Source: Candidatus Nomurabacteria bacterium GW2011_GWE2_34_25
Lineage (GTDB): Bacteria; Patescibacteriota; Minisyncoccia; Phycocordibacterales; UBA9973
Direction: 5' to 3'
DNA length: 32,360 nt
NCBI GenBank assembly: GCA_000990325.1
Contig: LBPS01000007.1
Span: forward strand, 1 to 32,360
A program made the position numbers and the translations under genes. The notes beneath the pieces were generated by a model. That model did not search any database. It was given only the letters and a program-made list of their open reading frames with translations, and was not told the origin of the DNA. Shown here piece after piece: positions 7,408 through 15,824 of the stretch. Position 1 is the stretch's first letter. Every line of letters begins with the position of its first letter.

Positions 7408-8181
7408 ATGAATTTCTATCGCTTTTTTTCAAAAAGTAAATACATCGTTATTTTGATGTGGATTGTTATTTCTTCATTTGTTCTCTCTCAGGATAGTTTG
7501 GCTGATTATATGCAAAGCGGAACTTATCGGATTCAATCTGACAGTTTGAATTTTGGTGGAGCTGATAGTTCTAGCTCTAACTATAAAGTTAATGATACTC
7601 TTGGTGAGATAGGAACAGGGGATTCAAATAGTGGAAACTACTATATGCATGCTGGGTATTGGCAAATGCAGGAAAGTTATATTGCCATATCTAGTCCCTC
7701 TGATCTGGCTATGACTTCTATGGGAGGACTCTCAGGAGGCTCTAGTGAAGGTACTATGTCTTGGGTTGTAACAACCGACAACACAGCTGGATATACAATG
7801 TCAATTGCATCCACAACAACTCCAGCACTTAAGTCTGCAGTAGATTCTCTAGATGACTATACTCCGGCAGGAGCTGATCCTGATTATAATTTTACAAACT
7901 TAGCTACCAATTCTTCTTTTGGTTTTTCTCCAGAAGGGACGGAAACCACTTCTCGTTTTAAAGACAATGGAGTAGCTTGTAATATTGGATCTTCGGAAAC
8001 AACTAGCAAATGTTGGGATGGACTTTCTACGACACCGAAGGTTATCGCCGGTAGCACAACTTCTAATCAACCTTCGGGGAGTACGGTGACGACTCGCTTT
8101 AGGGCCGAATCTGGAGCTGATCATATTCAAACATCTGGAGCGTACAATGTGACTATTGTGGTAACAGCTACTACACTATAA
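7408..8181 (+). CDS. Secreted WxL-like surface protein with an extra N-terminal module
   Basis: A signal segment (KYIVILMWIVISSFVLS) is followed by an N-terminal module (SGTYRIQSDSLNFGGADSSS ... GYWQM) not present in the two smaller paralogues. The C-terminal half is related to them: MSWVVTTDNTAGYTMSI, a Pro-Ala-Leu segment, DDYTPAG, FGFSPEGT, two Cys, and a final GAYNVTIVVTATTL. It therefore looks like a longer member of the same secreted family. Its stop overlaps the next start by one base (TAATG), indicating translational coupling with the fibronectin-type protein. Confidence 0.65.
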   Translation: MNFYRFFSKSKYIVILMWIVISSFVLSQDSLADYMQSGTYRIQSDSLNFGGADSSSSNYKVNDTLGEIGTGDSNSGNYYMHAGYWQMQESYIAISSPSDLAMTSMGGLSGGSSEGTMSWVVTTDNTAGYTMSIASTTTPALKSAVDSLDDYTPAGADPDYNFTNLATNSSFGFSPEGTETTSRFKDNGVACNIGSSETTSKCWDGLSTTPKVIAGSTTSNQPSGSTVTTRFRAESGADHIQTSGAYNVTIVVTATTL

Positions 8182-9518
8182 TGAATTATAAATTTATAAA
8201 AATATTATTCCTATTCATCTTTTTATTTTTAAGCCACTTCTCTTTTTCTAGTGCTCAATCTGCGAGTGGAATAGATGTAAATTTACATATTGGAAGTTGT
8301 AATAATAATAATATATGTGAAACAGGCGATGAGGACTTCTTTGTTTGTCCGGCAGATTGTACTCCTATCATAGTTCCTCCATTACCACCTGGAGGAGGGG
8401 GTAGTGGAGGAGGTAGCAATCTAGCTATGGATAATGTTTTTAATAATCTTACGGTTGAAGTTAGTTATAATAGTGCTGTCATAAAATGGGATAGTGTAAT
8501 TCCCGTAATGTCTAGTTTAAAATGGGGAACAAATCCTGATTATAAAGACGGTGTTTTACGAAATATAAACTATCTATTGAAACATAAAGTAGAACTTATA
8601 AACCTAAAGGATGGAACAGTTTATTATTTTAATATAGAAGCTTTGAATCTTTTGGGTAAAACAAATTCAATCGAGAATCAGGTTTTTCGTACACTTTCTC
8701 CACTAGATACTACCCCTCCAGGCAATCTAAAGAATGTAACTGCTTCATCGGGTGCTCCTGGCATTACTATCTCTTGGGAAAATCCTAAAGATTTAGATTT
8801 TGATTATATACGTATTATGAGAAATTTGGATAGGTATTATGGAAGTCCATTTATTGGTAATGTTGCATATGAAGGGAAGGGAAATTATTTTACAGATAGT
8901 AAAGTGAAAGATGGGATCAAATATTATTATTCTTTGTTTGTTCGAGATAGAGCGGGAAATTATTCCTCGGGCTCTCTTGTAGATATAATTCACAATCCGA
9001 GAGGATTGGATACTTGGGGTGAAGTACTTACTTCAGAGGAAAAAGTTGAATCATCTACTGATCTTTATACTGTAACTCAGGGCTCATCAACTTATGATTT
9101 CTATACAGGCAGGACATTATCATTGGACGGTAATGAGCCTATTGTTATAAAAATAAAGCCTTTTTCAACAATTAAAAACGATGATTTGTGGGTAGAGGTT
9201 AAGAATTCCGATAAAGGAATTATCTGGCGATATTTCTTCTCTCATACTAAAGATAAGGACAGCGATATAAGTGTTAGTATTCCATCTTTTGACATTGAAG
9301 GACATTATATCATCTCTATATATAGGTATCATAATGGAGTAGCACAAATAGTGAATCAAGGAGCTTTTCAGATAGCTGAAGTTAAGGGAGAACAGCTATC
9401 TGATTTTTCTTATAAACATATATTTTGGTTTGTTATAATTATTATTTTATTTGTAGGCCTATTATTACGACTACTATTCACTATCTTTCATAGGTTTTTT
9501 AAGAATAATCACAAATAA
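8181..9518 (+). CDS. Membrane-anchored surface protein with fibronectin type III-like domains
   Basis: 445 residues. A signal peptide (FIKILFLFIFLFLSHFSFSSA) is followed by a Cys-rich motif (CNNNNICETGDEDFFVCPADC) reminiscent of small Ca/disulfide-stabilised repeats, and a Pro/Gly linker (PPLPPGGGGSGGGS). Two FN3-like beta sandwiches follow: VEVSYNSAVIKWDS through VYYFNIEALN, and PGNLKNVTASSGAPGITISW through YYYSLFVRDRAGNYS. A further beta domain and a C-terminal TM helix (HIFWFVIIIILFVGLLLRLLF) with a basic tail end the protein. Last gene of the surface cluster. It may be the scaffold that holds the WxL-like proteins together with the 6426 gene product; this is inference from coupling and architecture. 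Confidence 0.75.
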   Translation: MNYKFIKILFLFIFLFLSHFSFSSAQSASGIDVNLHIGSCNNNNICETGDEDFFVCPADCTPIIVPPLPPGGGGSGGGSNLAMDNVFNNLTVEVSYNSAVIKWDSVIPVMSSLKWGTNPDYKDGVLRNINYLLKHKVELINLKDGTVYYFNIEALNLLGKTNSIENQVFRTLSPLDTTPPGNLKNVTASSGAPGITISWENPKDLDFDYIRIMRNLDRYYGSPFIGNVAYEGKGNYFTDSKVKDGIKYYYSLFVRDRAGNYSSGSLVDIIHNPRGLDTWGEVLTSEEKVESSTDLYTVTQGSSTYDFYTGRTLSLDGNEPIVIKIKPFSTIKNDDLWVEVKNSDKGIIWRYFFSHTKDKDSDISVSIPSFDIEGHYIISIYRYHNGVAQIVNQGAFQIAEVKGEQLSDFSYKHIFWFVIIIILFVGLLLRLLFTIFHRFFKNNHK

Positions 9519-9575
9519 AATCTGGAATGTTATTTATTGTAAATAATAATGGGGGTTATCAAATAATGAAATGGA

Positions 9576-9584
9576 TGATATAAT
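9576..9584 (+). promoter_or_regulatory. Extended -10 promoter for the FKBP gene/exporter operon
   Basis: TGATATAAT (TGn extended -10). Transcription would begin near 9591, giving a ~76-nt leader. A second, weaker TGGTAAAAT lies at 9655-9663, directly at the start codon. Confidence 0.5.
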
Positions 9585-9666
9585 GTGATTGTATCATTAT
9601 ATTTATTAGTTAATTTTGTTAACCGCTCTTTAACCAATTTAGTGCGGGACATCTTGGTAAAATTGT

Positions 9667-10173
9667 ATGCAAAATCAAAAAGGTAATATATGGGTGATCG
9701 TTGCTTTCATTATTGTTGCTGGTCTCATCGGACTTGTAATTTATTCGCTTATGAATAAAACGACAAAAGTTGACCCATTAGAAGGAATAAAGAGTGGGGA
9801 TGTAAGTGAACAGCTTCAGGCCAACGAAGAGCCTATTAAAAAGGAAGGACAATTATTAAATAAACAAAAAAATATGGAACAAATATCAAAAAATGGGGAT
9901 ACTTTAGTTATGAATTATACAGGTCGTTTTGTTGATGGGAAAGTTTTTGATTCAAACGTTGATCCAAAATTTGGACATGTTGAACCATTCGAATTTCAAT
10001 TAGGGGCAGGGAGAGTTATTAAGGGTTGGGATGAAGGATTACTTGGTATGAAAATAGGGGACAAAAAAACATTAACAGTTCCTCCAGAGAAAGGTTATGG
10101 CCCAAATGATTATAATGGAATTCCAGGAGGCTCAACTTTAATCTTTGATGTTGAGTTAGTTGGTATTAAATAA
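9667..10173 (+). CDS. Membrane-anchored FKBP-type peptidyl-prolyl isomerase
   Basis: FKBPs catalyse cis-trans isomerisation of Xaa-Pro bonds and act as folding helpers. An N-terminal TM helix (VIVAFIIVAGLIGLVIYSL, about residues 10-29) places the catalytic domain outside the membrane. The domain (about residues 75-168) shows the canonical sequence: GDTLVMNYTGRFVDGKVFDSN, PFEFQLGAGRVIKGWDEGLLGMKIGDKKTLTVPPEKGYG and STLIFDVELVGI. The aromatic pocket residues of the VIKGWDEGL region are intact. One bp separates its stop from the ATG of the exporter adaptor gene, so the isomerase is probably co-transcribed with the MacAB-type exporter and may fold its extracytoplasmic parts or cargo. Confidence 0.92.
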   Translation: MQNQKGNIWVIVAFIIVAGLIGLVIYSLMNKTTKVDPLEGIKSGDVSEQLQANEEPIKKEGQLLNKQKNMEQISKNGDTLVMNYTGRFVDGKVFDSNVDPKFGHVEPFEFQLGAGRVIKGWDEGLLGMKIGDKKTLTVPPEKGYGPNDYNGIPGGSTLIFDVELVGIK

Positions 10174-10174
10174 T

Positions 10175-11677
10175 ATGAAAGAAAAAGGTAAACTGTTTTT
10201 CCAGAAAAATATTAAGAGGAAGCGCACTTGGGCCGTCATTGGTCTGGTTGTTATTCTTGGCCTCTATTTTATTTTAAGAACACCAAGTAGTGTGATCAAT
10301 ACTGTGACTGATGTTGCTAAAATCTCTGATTTAAAACAGACCGTTTTGGCTACTGGCCAAGTGGTTTCTAATACAGATTTGAATCTATCATTTAATGCGA
10401 CAGGGAATGTGAAGTCTATAAAAGTAAAAGTAGGAGACAAGGTAAAAGCAGGTCAAGTACTGGCAACATTAGAGCAAGGAGCAGAACTTGCATCTTTGAC
10501 TTCAGCTCGTGGAGCTCTTGCTGCCGCCACTGCCCGCCTGAAGCGTATAGTTGAAGGAGCAACGAGCGAGGAGATAGCTCTCTCTCAAATTACTCTTGAT
10601 CAAACTAAGTTGACTCAAGATACGCTCGTTCAAAATGCTTACCAAAATCTTTTGAATTCTACCCCTGAAGCAGTTCCAGAAAATGGTACAAGTGATTATA
10701 CAGCTCCGACTATTAGTGGTACTTATAATTTAGGGAAAGAAGGAAAGATCTACCTTAGTCTATACTATAGTTCTGGTGGAGTAAGCTTTAATGCAACCGG
10801 CCTTACCGAAGGCTCAGGAATTGCAAATACTGTAATTCCTCAACCTATAGGTAATTCTGGACTTTATATCAAGTTTGCATCTGACTCAATCATAGATACC
10901 AAAGATTGGGTAATAGAAATCCCTAATAAAAAAGCATCAAATTATTTAACAAATTATAATGCATATCAAGCTACGGTGTCACAAGCCAAGTCCGCTATTG
11001 ATCAAAGGACAGCTGAGCTTGCAATAAAGAAAGCAAGTGCTCGAAGTTCGGATATCGATCTTGCCAATGCCGATATTCTTTCGGCAGAAGGGCAATTACA
11101 AGCAGCTCTGGCTCGATACAATAACACAGTGATAACAGCACCTGTGGATGGGACTATTACAAGTATAGATATTAAAATAGGAGAACAGGCTACAATGCAA
11201 AAAGAAGCAATAGTGCTTCAAGATGTTTCAAATATTTATCTGGAGACCAATATCAATGAAGCCAATATTGCAAGTCTCTCTTTGGGCATGCCAGTAGAGA
11301 TTACTTATGATTCTTTTGGGACAGATAAAATTTTCAAAGGAAGTATTACAAAGATTGATCCGTCTTCAACTCTTGTTTCTGGTGTTGTGAATTATAAAGT
11401 GACTGCTAGTGCTGAACAGATAGAAGATCTTCGTCCTGGCATGACAGCCAACATGACAATTAAAGTTAAAGAAAAAAGTGATGTTATTGCAATCCCATCT
11501 CGTTCTATCGTTACAAACGACAAGGGAGAAAGGACGATACGTGTCATAACAAATACAAGAAAAAAGAAATGGAAGTCAGTCGGAGTAACAACAGGCATAG
11601 AAGGTGATGGAGGGATGATAGAAGTCTTAAGTGGTCTTTCTACTGGTGATGAATTTGTGATTCTAATTAAAAAATAG
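10175..11677 (+). CDS. MacA/HlyD-type exporter adaptor (membrane fusion protein) with an inserted beta domain
   Basis: I place the start at the ATG 10175, one base after the FKBP stop, rather than the ORF-track GTG/ATG at 10160, which overlaps it. One N-terminal TM (WAVIGLVVILGLYFIL) anchors the protein. The lipoyl halves are split: GNVKSIKVKVGDKVKAGQVLATLE and NNTVITAPVDGTITSIDIKIGEQA. The alpha-hairpin between them is interrupted at about residues 160-265 by a beta-rich segment (TISGTYNLGKEGKIYLSLYYSS ... WVIEIPNKKA) before the second helix. Beta-barrel and membrane-proximal domains follow (LSLGMPVEITYD, LRPGMTANMTI). In Gram-negatives the hairpin tip meets TolC; this organism type has no classic outer membrane, so the tip may have another job. 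Next genes are the cognate ATPase and permeases. Confidence 0.88.
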   Translation: MKEKGKLFFQKNIKRKRTWAVIGLVVILGLYFILRTPSSVINTVTDVAKISDLKQTVLATGQVVSNTDLNLSFNATGNVKSIKVKVGDKVKAGQVLATLEQGAELASLTSARGALAAATARLKRIVEGATSEEIALSQITLDQTKLTQDTLVQNAYQNLLNSTPEAVPENGTSDYTAPTISGTYNLGKEGKIYLSLYYSSGGVSFNATGLTEGSGIANTVIPQPIGNSGLYIKFASDSIIDTKDWVIEIPNKKASNYLTNYNAYQATVSQAKSAIDQRTAELAIKKASARSSDIDLANADILSAEGQLQAALARYNNTVITAPVDGTITSIDIKIGEQATMQKEAIVLQDVSNIYLETNINEANIASLSLGMPVEITYDSFGTDKIFKGSITKIDPSSTLVSGVVNYKVTASAEQIEDLRPGMTANMTIKVKEKSDVIAIPSRSIVTNDKGERTIRVITNTRKKKWKSVGVTTGIEGDGGMIEVLSGLSTGDEFVILIKK

Positions 11678-11678
11678 G

Positions 11679-12398
11679 ATGTTAATAGAACTTAAAGATA
11701 TAATTAAAAATTACGACAACGGAGGCGTAATTACGAAAGTGTTGCGTGGGGTTTCTTTGTCTGTAGACGAAGGGGAGTTCGTCGCTATCATGGGACCATC
11801 TGGTTCTGGTAAGTCGACGTTAATGCATACTATTGGCTTCTTAGATAAGCAGACTTCTGGTACTTATCTTTTCGATGGAGAAGATACTTCTTCTTTCAAT
11901 GATGACGAATTGGCTCGTATTAGAAATGATCGTATTGGATTCGTATTTCAATCTTTTAATCTTCTCCCACGTACTTCAGTTTTAGATAATGTAATATTGC
12001 CACTTCTTTACAATTCAAGTAAAGCAAGTCAGGAGGCTCGCGCCAAGAAAGCTCTTGAATCTGTAGGACTTGGTGAAAGAATACACTTTATGAGCAATCA
12101 GATTTCAGGGGGTCAGAAGCAACGTGTAGCTATCGCTCGCGCTCTTGTCTGTGATCCGAAAGTTATTTTTGCTGATGAACCGACAGGGAACTTGGATTCT
12201 AAAAGTGGAGCGACAGTTATGAACATACTTGAGCGACTCAACAAAGAAGGCCGTACTATTATACTTGTGACTCACGACAAAGGGGTGGCCCTACATGCAA
12301 ACCGCATTGTAACTATCAGTGACGGAGAAATAGTCAGTGATGTTCTTATACCAGAGGAAGATCGAATTCACTCAAAAGAAATTAAAGAGGAAGAATAA
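11679..12398 (+). CDS. MacB/LolD-type ABC transporter ATPase
   Basis: Complete nucleotide-binding domain of 239 residues. Walker A GPSGSGKST (about residues 39-47), Q-loop FQSFNLLPR, signature ISGGQKQRVAIARAL, Walker B VIFADEPTGNLD and the switch His in LVTHD are all intact. The close resemblance to MacB/LolD/FtsE-type ATPases fits the MacB-like permeases that follow. It starts 1 bp after the adaptor gene stop and abuts the first permease. It powers mechanotransmission-type export or extraction from the membrane rather than classic translocation, as known for the MacB superfamily. The substrate is unknown. Confidence 0.95.
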   Translation: MLIELKDIIKNYDNGGVITKVLRGVSLSVDEGEFVAIMGPSGSGKSTLMHTIGFLDKQTSGTYLFDGEDTSSFNDDELARIRNDRIGFVFQSFNLLPRTSVLDNVILPLLYNSSKASQEARAKKALESVGLGERIHFMSNQISGGQKQRVAIARALVCDPKVIFADEPTGNLDSKSGATVMNILERLNKEGRTIILVTHDKGVALHANRIVTISDGEIVSDVLIPEEDRIHSKEIKEEE

Positions 12399-13682
12399 AT
12401 GAATAATTTTGTTAAAGAAATCAAGACGACGATAAAAGACTTACTATCAAGAAAAGGGAGGTCTTTTCTGACTATATTAGGAATCATTATTGGTGTTGCA
12501 GGGGTTATTATCATTATCTCTTTGGGTTCCGGGGCTCAGTCATTGGTGTTAGGCCAAATTACGAAACTTGGTTCCAATATGGTAGGAGTCCTTCCTGGTA
12601 AAAGCAATGAGAATGGTCCACCTACCGCTGTCTTTGGAGTTCAAGTTAAAACGCTGACACTTACGGACGTCATGGCTATAAAAGACAAAAGTAAAGTTCC
12701 AAATGCGACAGATGTGGCTACCTTTGTAAGTGGCAATGTGACGATTATTGCAGGGCGTGAAAGTGTCGACACTTCTTTTACAGCTACTGACGGAAGCTAC
12801 GTCCGTGTTCAAAATGTAGAGATTGATAAGGGAACTTTTTTCTCAGATGAAGAAGGTAGGTCCGGAGCCAATGTAATAGTTTTAGGTTATGATGTTGCAA
12901 CAGGGCTTTTCCCAAATGGAAATGAGATAGGACAGATAGTTAAGATAAAAATTCCCAATGCGAATTCATCACGAGGTGAAGTATCTAGTAGTATTCCACT
13001 TCGAGTTATAGGAGTTCAGAAAAAGATGGGGACAGTAGCATTTCAGAATCAAGATGATCAAGTTTTCATTCCTTTCTCTGTCGGACAACGTCAGATACTT
13101 GGCATAGATTATGTTCAATTTATACGTATCAAAATAGATGACGCTATCAATGTAAAACCAGCGATGGGAGATATAGAAAGAGTTTTAAGAGAGCAACATA
13201 GAATAAAAAATCCAGAAAACGACGACTTTTCTGTTCGTGATTTAGCTGACGCTATCAAGATTCTGACAAGTATTACAGATACACTCCGCATTTTCTTGGG
13301 GCTTATGGCAGGTATCTCTTTAATTGTTGGAGGTATAGGTATCATGAATATCATGCTTGTGACAGTTTCAGAGAGAACACGAGAGATAGGGCTTCGTAAG
13401 GCAATAGGAGCAACACGTCGAAATATTCGCAATCAATTCCTCCTTGAGTCTATTGTGCTTACTTTTACAGGAGGAGTGTTGGGAATTCTTTTGGGAATTT
13501 TAATCTCTTATCTGATAGCTATTGGAGCACGTTTTGCAGGTTATGACTGGGTATTTGTCATTTCTCCTATGGCAATTATTTTAGCAGCTACAGTTTCTGT
13601 AGCTACAGGAATAGTATTTGGTCTTTATCCAGCATTAAAAGCAGCGAAGCTAGATCCTATCGTTGCACTTAGATATGAATAG
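12399..13682 (+). CDS. MacB/FtsX-type ABC transporter permease 1
   Basis: 427 residues in the MacB-PCD plus FtsX arrangement: TM1 (SFLTILGIIIGVAGVIIIISLG, about residues 22-43), a ~230-residue extracytoplasmic domain, then three TM helices near the C-terminus (IFLGLMAGISLIVGGIGIMNIML; LESIVLTFTGGVLGILLGILISYL; AIILAATVSVATGIVFGLYPALKAAKLDPIVALRYE). The loop motif VSERTREIGLRKAIGATRRNI and the terminal LDPIVALRYE are hallmarks of the family. Overlapping operon layout with the ATPase. A second homologous permease follows, so the membrane part is probably a heterodimer. Confidence 0.93.
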   Translation: MNNFVKEIKTTIKDLLSRKGRSFLTILGIIIGVAGVIIIISLGSGAQSLVLGQITKLGSNMVGVLPGKSNENGPPTAVFGVQVKTLTLTDVMAIKDKSKVPNATDVATFVSGNVTIIAGRESVDTSFTATDGSYVRVQNVEIDKGTFFSDEEGRSGANVIVLGYDVATGLFPNGNEIGQIVKIKIPNANSSRGEVSSSIPLRVIGVQKKMGTVAFQNQDDQVFIPFSVGQRQILGIDYVQFIRIKIDDAINVKPAMGDIERVLREQHRIKNPENDDFSVRDLADAIKILTSITDTLRIFLGLMAGISLIVGGIGIMNIMLVTVSERTREIGLRKAIGATRRNIRNQFLLESIVLTFTGGVLGILLGILISYLIAIGARFAGYDWVFVISPMAIILAATVSVATGIVFGLYPALKAAKLDPIVALRYE

Positions 13683-13692
13683 AAATTAATAT

Positions 13693-14958
13693 ATGTACAA
13701 CATTTATTTCAAACAAGCTATACGTGGCATCAAGTCCAATCCATCAAGGACGCTTTTAACGACGCTTGGTATTATGATCGGCATAGGTACTGTTATACTT
13801 GTTCTCTCTGCAGGAGAAGGATTTAAGAGTTATGTGAATGCTCAGGTTGAGGTTTATGGATCCAACACCATGTTCGTAGAGACTTCTGTCCCTGCTTCAA
13901 CAAAGGCTCGTTCCAAAGGAGCAAATGAGTCCGGCAATGTGAATAGTTCTGCCAACAATGCTGTCCCCGTTACCACTTTAAAAGTTCGTGATTTGGAAGA
14001 TTTTAAAAATATTCCAAATGTTAAAAATTCATATGGAGTATCAGTTGGACAGCAGATAGTAACTCATAGTGGTATTTCTAAAACAGCAATGATCTTTGGT
14101 TCTTCGGCTTCACGCTTTGATATTGATAAAGGAGTTATAGAGAAAGGGAGAGGGTATAGCTTAGGGGAAGATAAGTCCTTGGCTCAAGTAGCAGTTTTAG
14201 GGAGTAAGATAGCCACAGATTTATTTGGAGACGAAGACCCCATTGGAGAGCTTATTAGGCTTGGTAACTATAATTTTGAAGTTATAGGTGTATATGAAAG
14301 TAAAGGAAGTTTTGGTCCCATGAGTGAGGACGATCAAATTTTCATTCCAGTCTCTACTTTACAGAAGAAAATTCAAGGCATTGACTATCTTTTTTATGCA
14401 GTGATAGAACTAGAAGATAAGTCCAAAGCAGATGCAACTAAGCTAGACATCATTGATGTTTTACGCAAGAATCATTATATCTCTGATCCATCTCGCGATG
14501 ATTTTAAGGTGAATACTCAAGAAGAAAGTTTAAGTGTTTTTAATACAATTTTGAAAGCGATCACATTTTTACTTATTGCGATTGCCTCGATCTCTCTTAT
14601 TGTAGGAGGAGTGGGAGTTATGAATATTATGTACGTGGTAGTTACTGAACGCATAGGGGAGATAGGTCTTAAGAAAGCACTCGGTGCACGTCGCAAAGAT
14701 ATTCTTTATGAATTTTTGATAGAAGCAGTTCTCCTGACGATTATGGGTGGCATTATCGGTATTATCGGTGGATCCTTTTTGGCTTTTGTTGTGGCAAAGT
14801 TTGCACAAAGTACGGGTCTTGCTTGGAAATTCATAGTACCGATCTGGGGAGTTATCATAGCCGTATCTGTGTCCATGATTATAGGCATTGTTTTTGGCGT
14901 TTTTCCAGCTCGCAATGCTTCTCGCTTGGACCCAATTGTCGCCCTCAATAAAGAATAA
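13693..14958 (+). CDS. MacB/FtsX-type ABC transporter permease 2
   Basis: 421 residues with the same layout as the gene before it: TM1 (LLTTLGIMIGIGTVILVLSAG), an extracytoplasmic domain containing a Ser/Asn-rich stretch (GANESGNVNSSANN), three C-terminal TM helices, the motif VTERIGEIGLKKALGARRKDI and the ending LDPIVALNKE. It is homologous to but clearly diverged from permease 1, which supports a heterodimeric exporter. Ten bp separate the two genes. Its TAA stop overlaps the left arm of the first REP palindrome (14957-14993), which probably serves as its terminator. Confidence 0.92.
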   Translation: MYNIYFKQAIRGIKSNPSRTLLTTLGIMIGIGTVILVLSAGEGFKSYVNAQVEVYGSNTMFVETSVPASTKARSKGANESGNVNSSANNAVPVTTLKVRDLEDFKNIPNVKNSYGVSVGQQIVTHSGISKTAMIFGSSASRFDIDKGVIEKGRGYSLGEDKSLAQVAVLGSKIATDLFGDEDPIGELIRLGNYNFEVIGVYESKGSFGPMSEDDQIFIPVSTLQKKIQGIDYLFYAVIELEDKSKADATKLDIIDVLRKNHYISDPSRDDFKVNTQEESLSVFNTILKAITFLLIAIASISLIVGGVGVMNIMYVVVTERIGEIGLKKALGARRKDILYEFLIEAVLLTIMGGIIGIIGGSFLAFVVAKFAQSTGLAWKFIVPIWGVIIAVSVSMIIGIVFGVFPARNASRLDPIVALNKE

Positions 14959-14993
14959 TAATTTCGCCTAGGTCAGACCTAGGCGAAATTATT
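14957..14993. repeat. REP palindrome 1 (also terminator of the exporter operon)
   Basis: Perfect 18-bp arms around one central base: AATAATTTCGCCTAGGTC-A-GACCTAGGCGAAATTATT. The same GCCTAGGTC/GACCTAGGC core recurs inside the RAYT gene and at its stop codon. Confidence 0.85.
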
Positions 14994-14999
14994 TTATAG

Positions 15000-15008
15000 T
15001 GGTACAAT
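15000..15008 (+). promoter_or_regulatory. Extended -10 promoter of the RAYT gene (leaderless)
   Basis: TGGTACAAT, with its last base exactly 7 bp before the ATG at 15015. The REP palindrome lies immediately upstream, over the -35 position. Confidence 0.55.
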
Positions 15009-15014
15009 AATCAT

Positions 15015-15692
15015 ATGGCTATAAGAGATAAAAATTTAGTTATAAATGAATATTATCATTTATACAATCGTGGAAATGATAAAAAAGAAATTTTTTTAGA
15101 TGAAGAAGATTATGATCGTTTTATAAAGCTTTTATATATCTGTAATTCGAAAAATGATTTTAATTTTAGAAATTCTATTGTAAGAAATAAAATAAATGCT
15201 TTTGATTTTGAAAGAGGGGAACCTTTAGTTTCAATAGTTGGGTGGGTTTTAATGCCTAACCACTTTCATATTATTCTTATTTCGCATAGGTCTGACCTAG
15301 GCGAAGGAGATTATAATCCAATAACAGAGTTTCTACGAAAAGTTTCTACTGCATATGTAATGTATTTTAATAAAAAGTATGGAAAGACCGGTTCGTTGTT
15401 TGAGGGTAAATTTAAGTCAAAACATATTGGAGAAGAAAATTATTTTAATTATATTTTTTCTTATGTGCACTTAAATCCAATTAAATTGATTCAATCAAAC
15501 TGGAAAGAAAAGGGTATACTTGATAAAAATAACGCCAAAGATTTTTTAGAAAAATATAAGTATTCTAGTTTTCAAGATTATTTTGGTCAAGGAAGAAGAC
15601 AAGAGAATATACTTGATAAAAATTCTATTCCAGAATATTGTCTTTGCAACCATATAAAAGACTTATTTAAGTGGATTATTAAAGACGCCTAG
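15015..15692 (+). CDS. REP-associated tyrosine transposase (RAYT, Y1/HUH family)
   Basis: 225 residues. RAYTs are single-strand HUH nucleases related to IS200 TnpA that act on REP palindromes. Family marks: N-terminal YYHLYNRGNDKKEIFLDEEDYDRF, the HUH motif NHFHIIL (about residues 83-89), FLRKVSTAYVMYFNKKYGKTGSLFEGKFKSKHI, and the Tyr-containing helix YFNYIFSYVHLNPIK. A REP palindrome lies just upstream, another is embedded in frame right after the HUH motif (encoding about SHRSDLGEGD), and a third contains the TAG stop codon. There is no IS200-type end pair and no tnpB, so it is more like a domesticated or self-contained RAYT-REP unit than an ordinary IS. The predicted promoter gives a leaderless mRNA. 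The gene is AT-rich like its surroundings. Confidence 0.9.
   Translation: MAIRDKNLVINEYYHLYNRGNDKKEIFLDEEDYDRFIKLLYICNSKNDFNFRNSIVRNKINAFDFERGEPLVSIVGWVLMPNHFHIILISHRSDLGEGDYNPITEFLRKVSTAYVMYFNKKYGKTGSLFEGKFKSKHIGEENYFNYIFSYVHLNPIKLIQSNWKEKGILDKNNAKDFLEKYKYSSFQDYFGQGRRQENILDKNSIPEYCLCNHIKDLFKWIIKDA
15281..15305. repeat. REP palindrome 2, inside the RAYT coding sequence
   Basis: TTCGCATAGGTC-T-GACCTAGGCGAA, one mismatch between arms. It is in frame and encodes part of a surface-loop-like segment just after the HUH motif. Confidence 0.8.
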
Positions 15693-15735
15693 GTCAGACC
15701 TAGGCAAACTATGTAAAACAAACTGACCTAAGCGA
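15687..15735. repeat. REP palindrome 3 containing the RAYT stop codon, plus a half site
   Basis: GCCTAGGTC-A-GACCTAGGC at 15687-15705 is a perfect palindrome, and its first CTAG supplies the TAG stop (15690-15692). A degenerate half site, TGACCTAAGCGA, follows at 15724-15735. Confidence 0.8.
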
Positions 15736-15745
15736 GATATGATTT

Positions 15746-15774
15746 TTTGTACATAAAAATGATAATGATATAAT
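15746..15774 (+). promoter_or_regulatory. Promoter of the 158-aa ORF
   Basis: TTGTAC, a 17-bp spacer, and TATAAT within TGATATAAT. Start near 15781 gives a ~44-nt AT-rich leader. Confidence 0.5.
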
Positions 15775-15824
15775 ACATGAAGTTAGTGTTTTATCAATTA
15801 TTAATATAATAAATAATAAACAAT

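Noticed and set aside
10160-10174. Upstream start of the MacA-type adaptor
   Set aside because: It overlaps the FKBP gene by 14 bp and ATG 10175 follows the stop directly.
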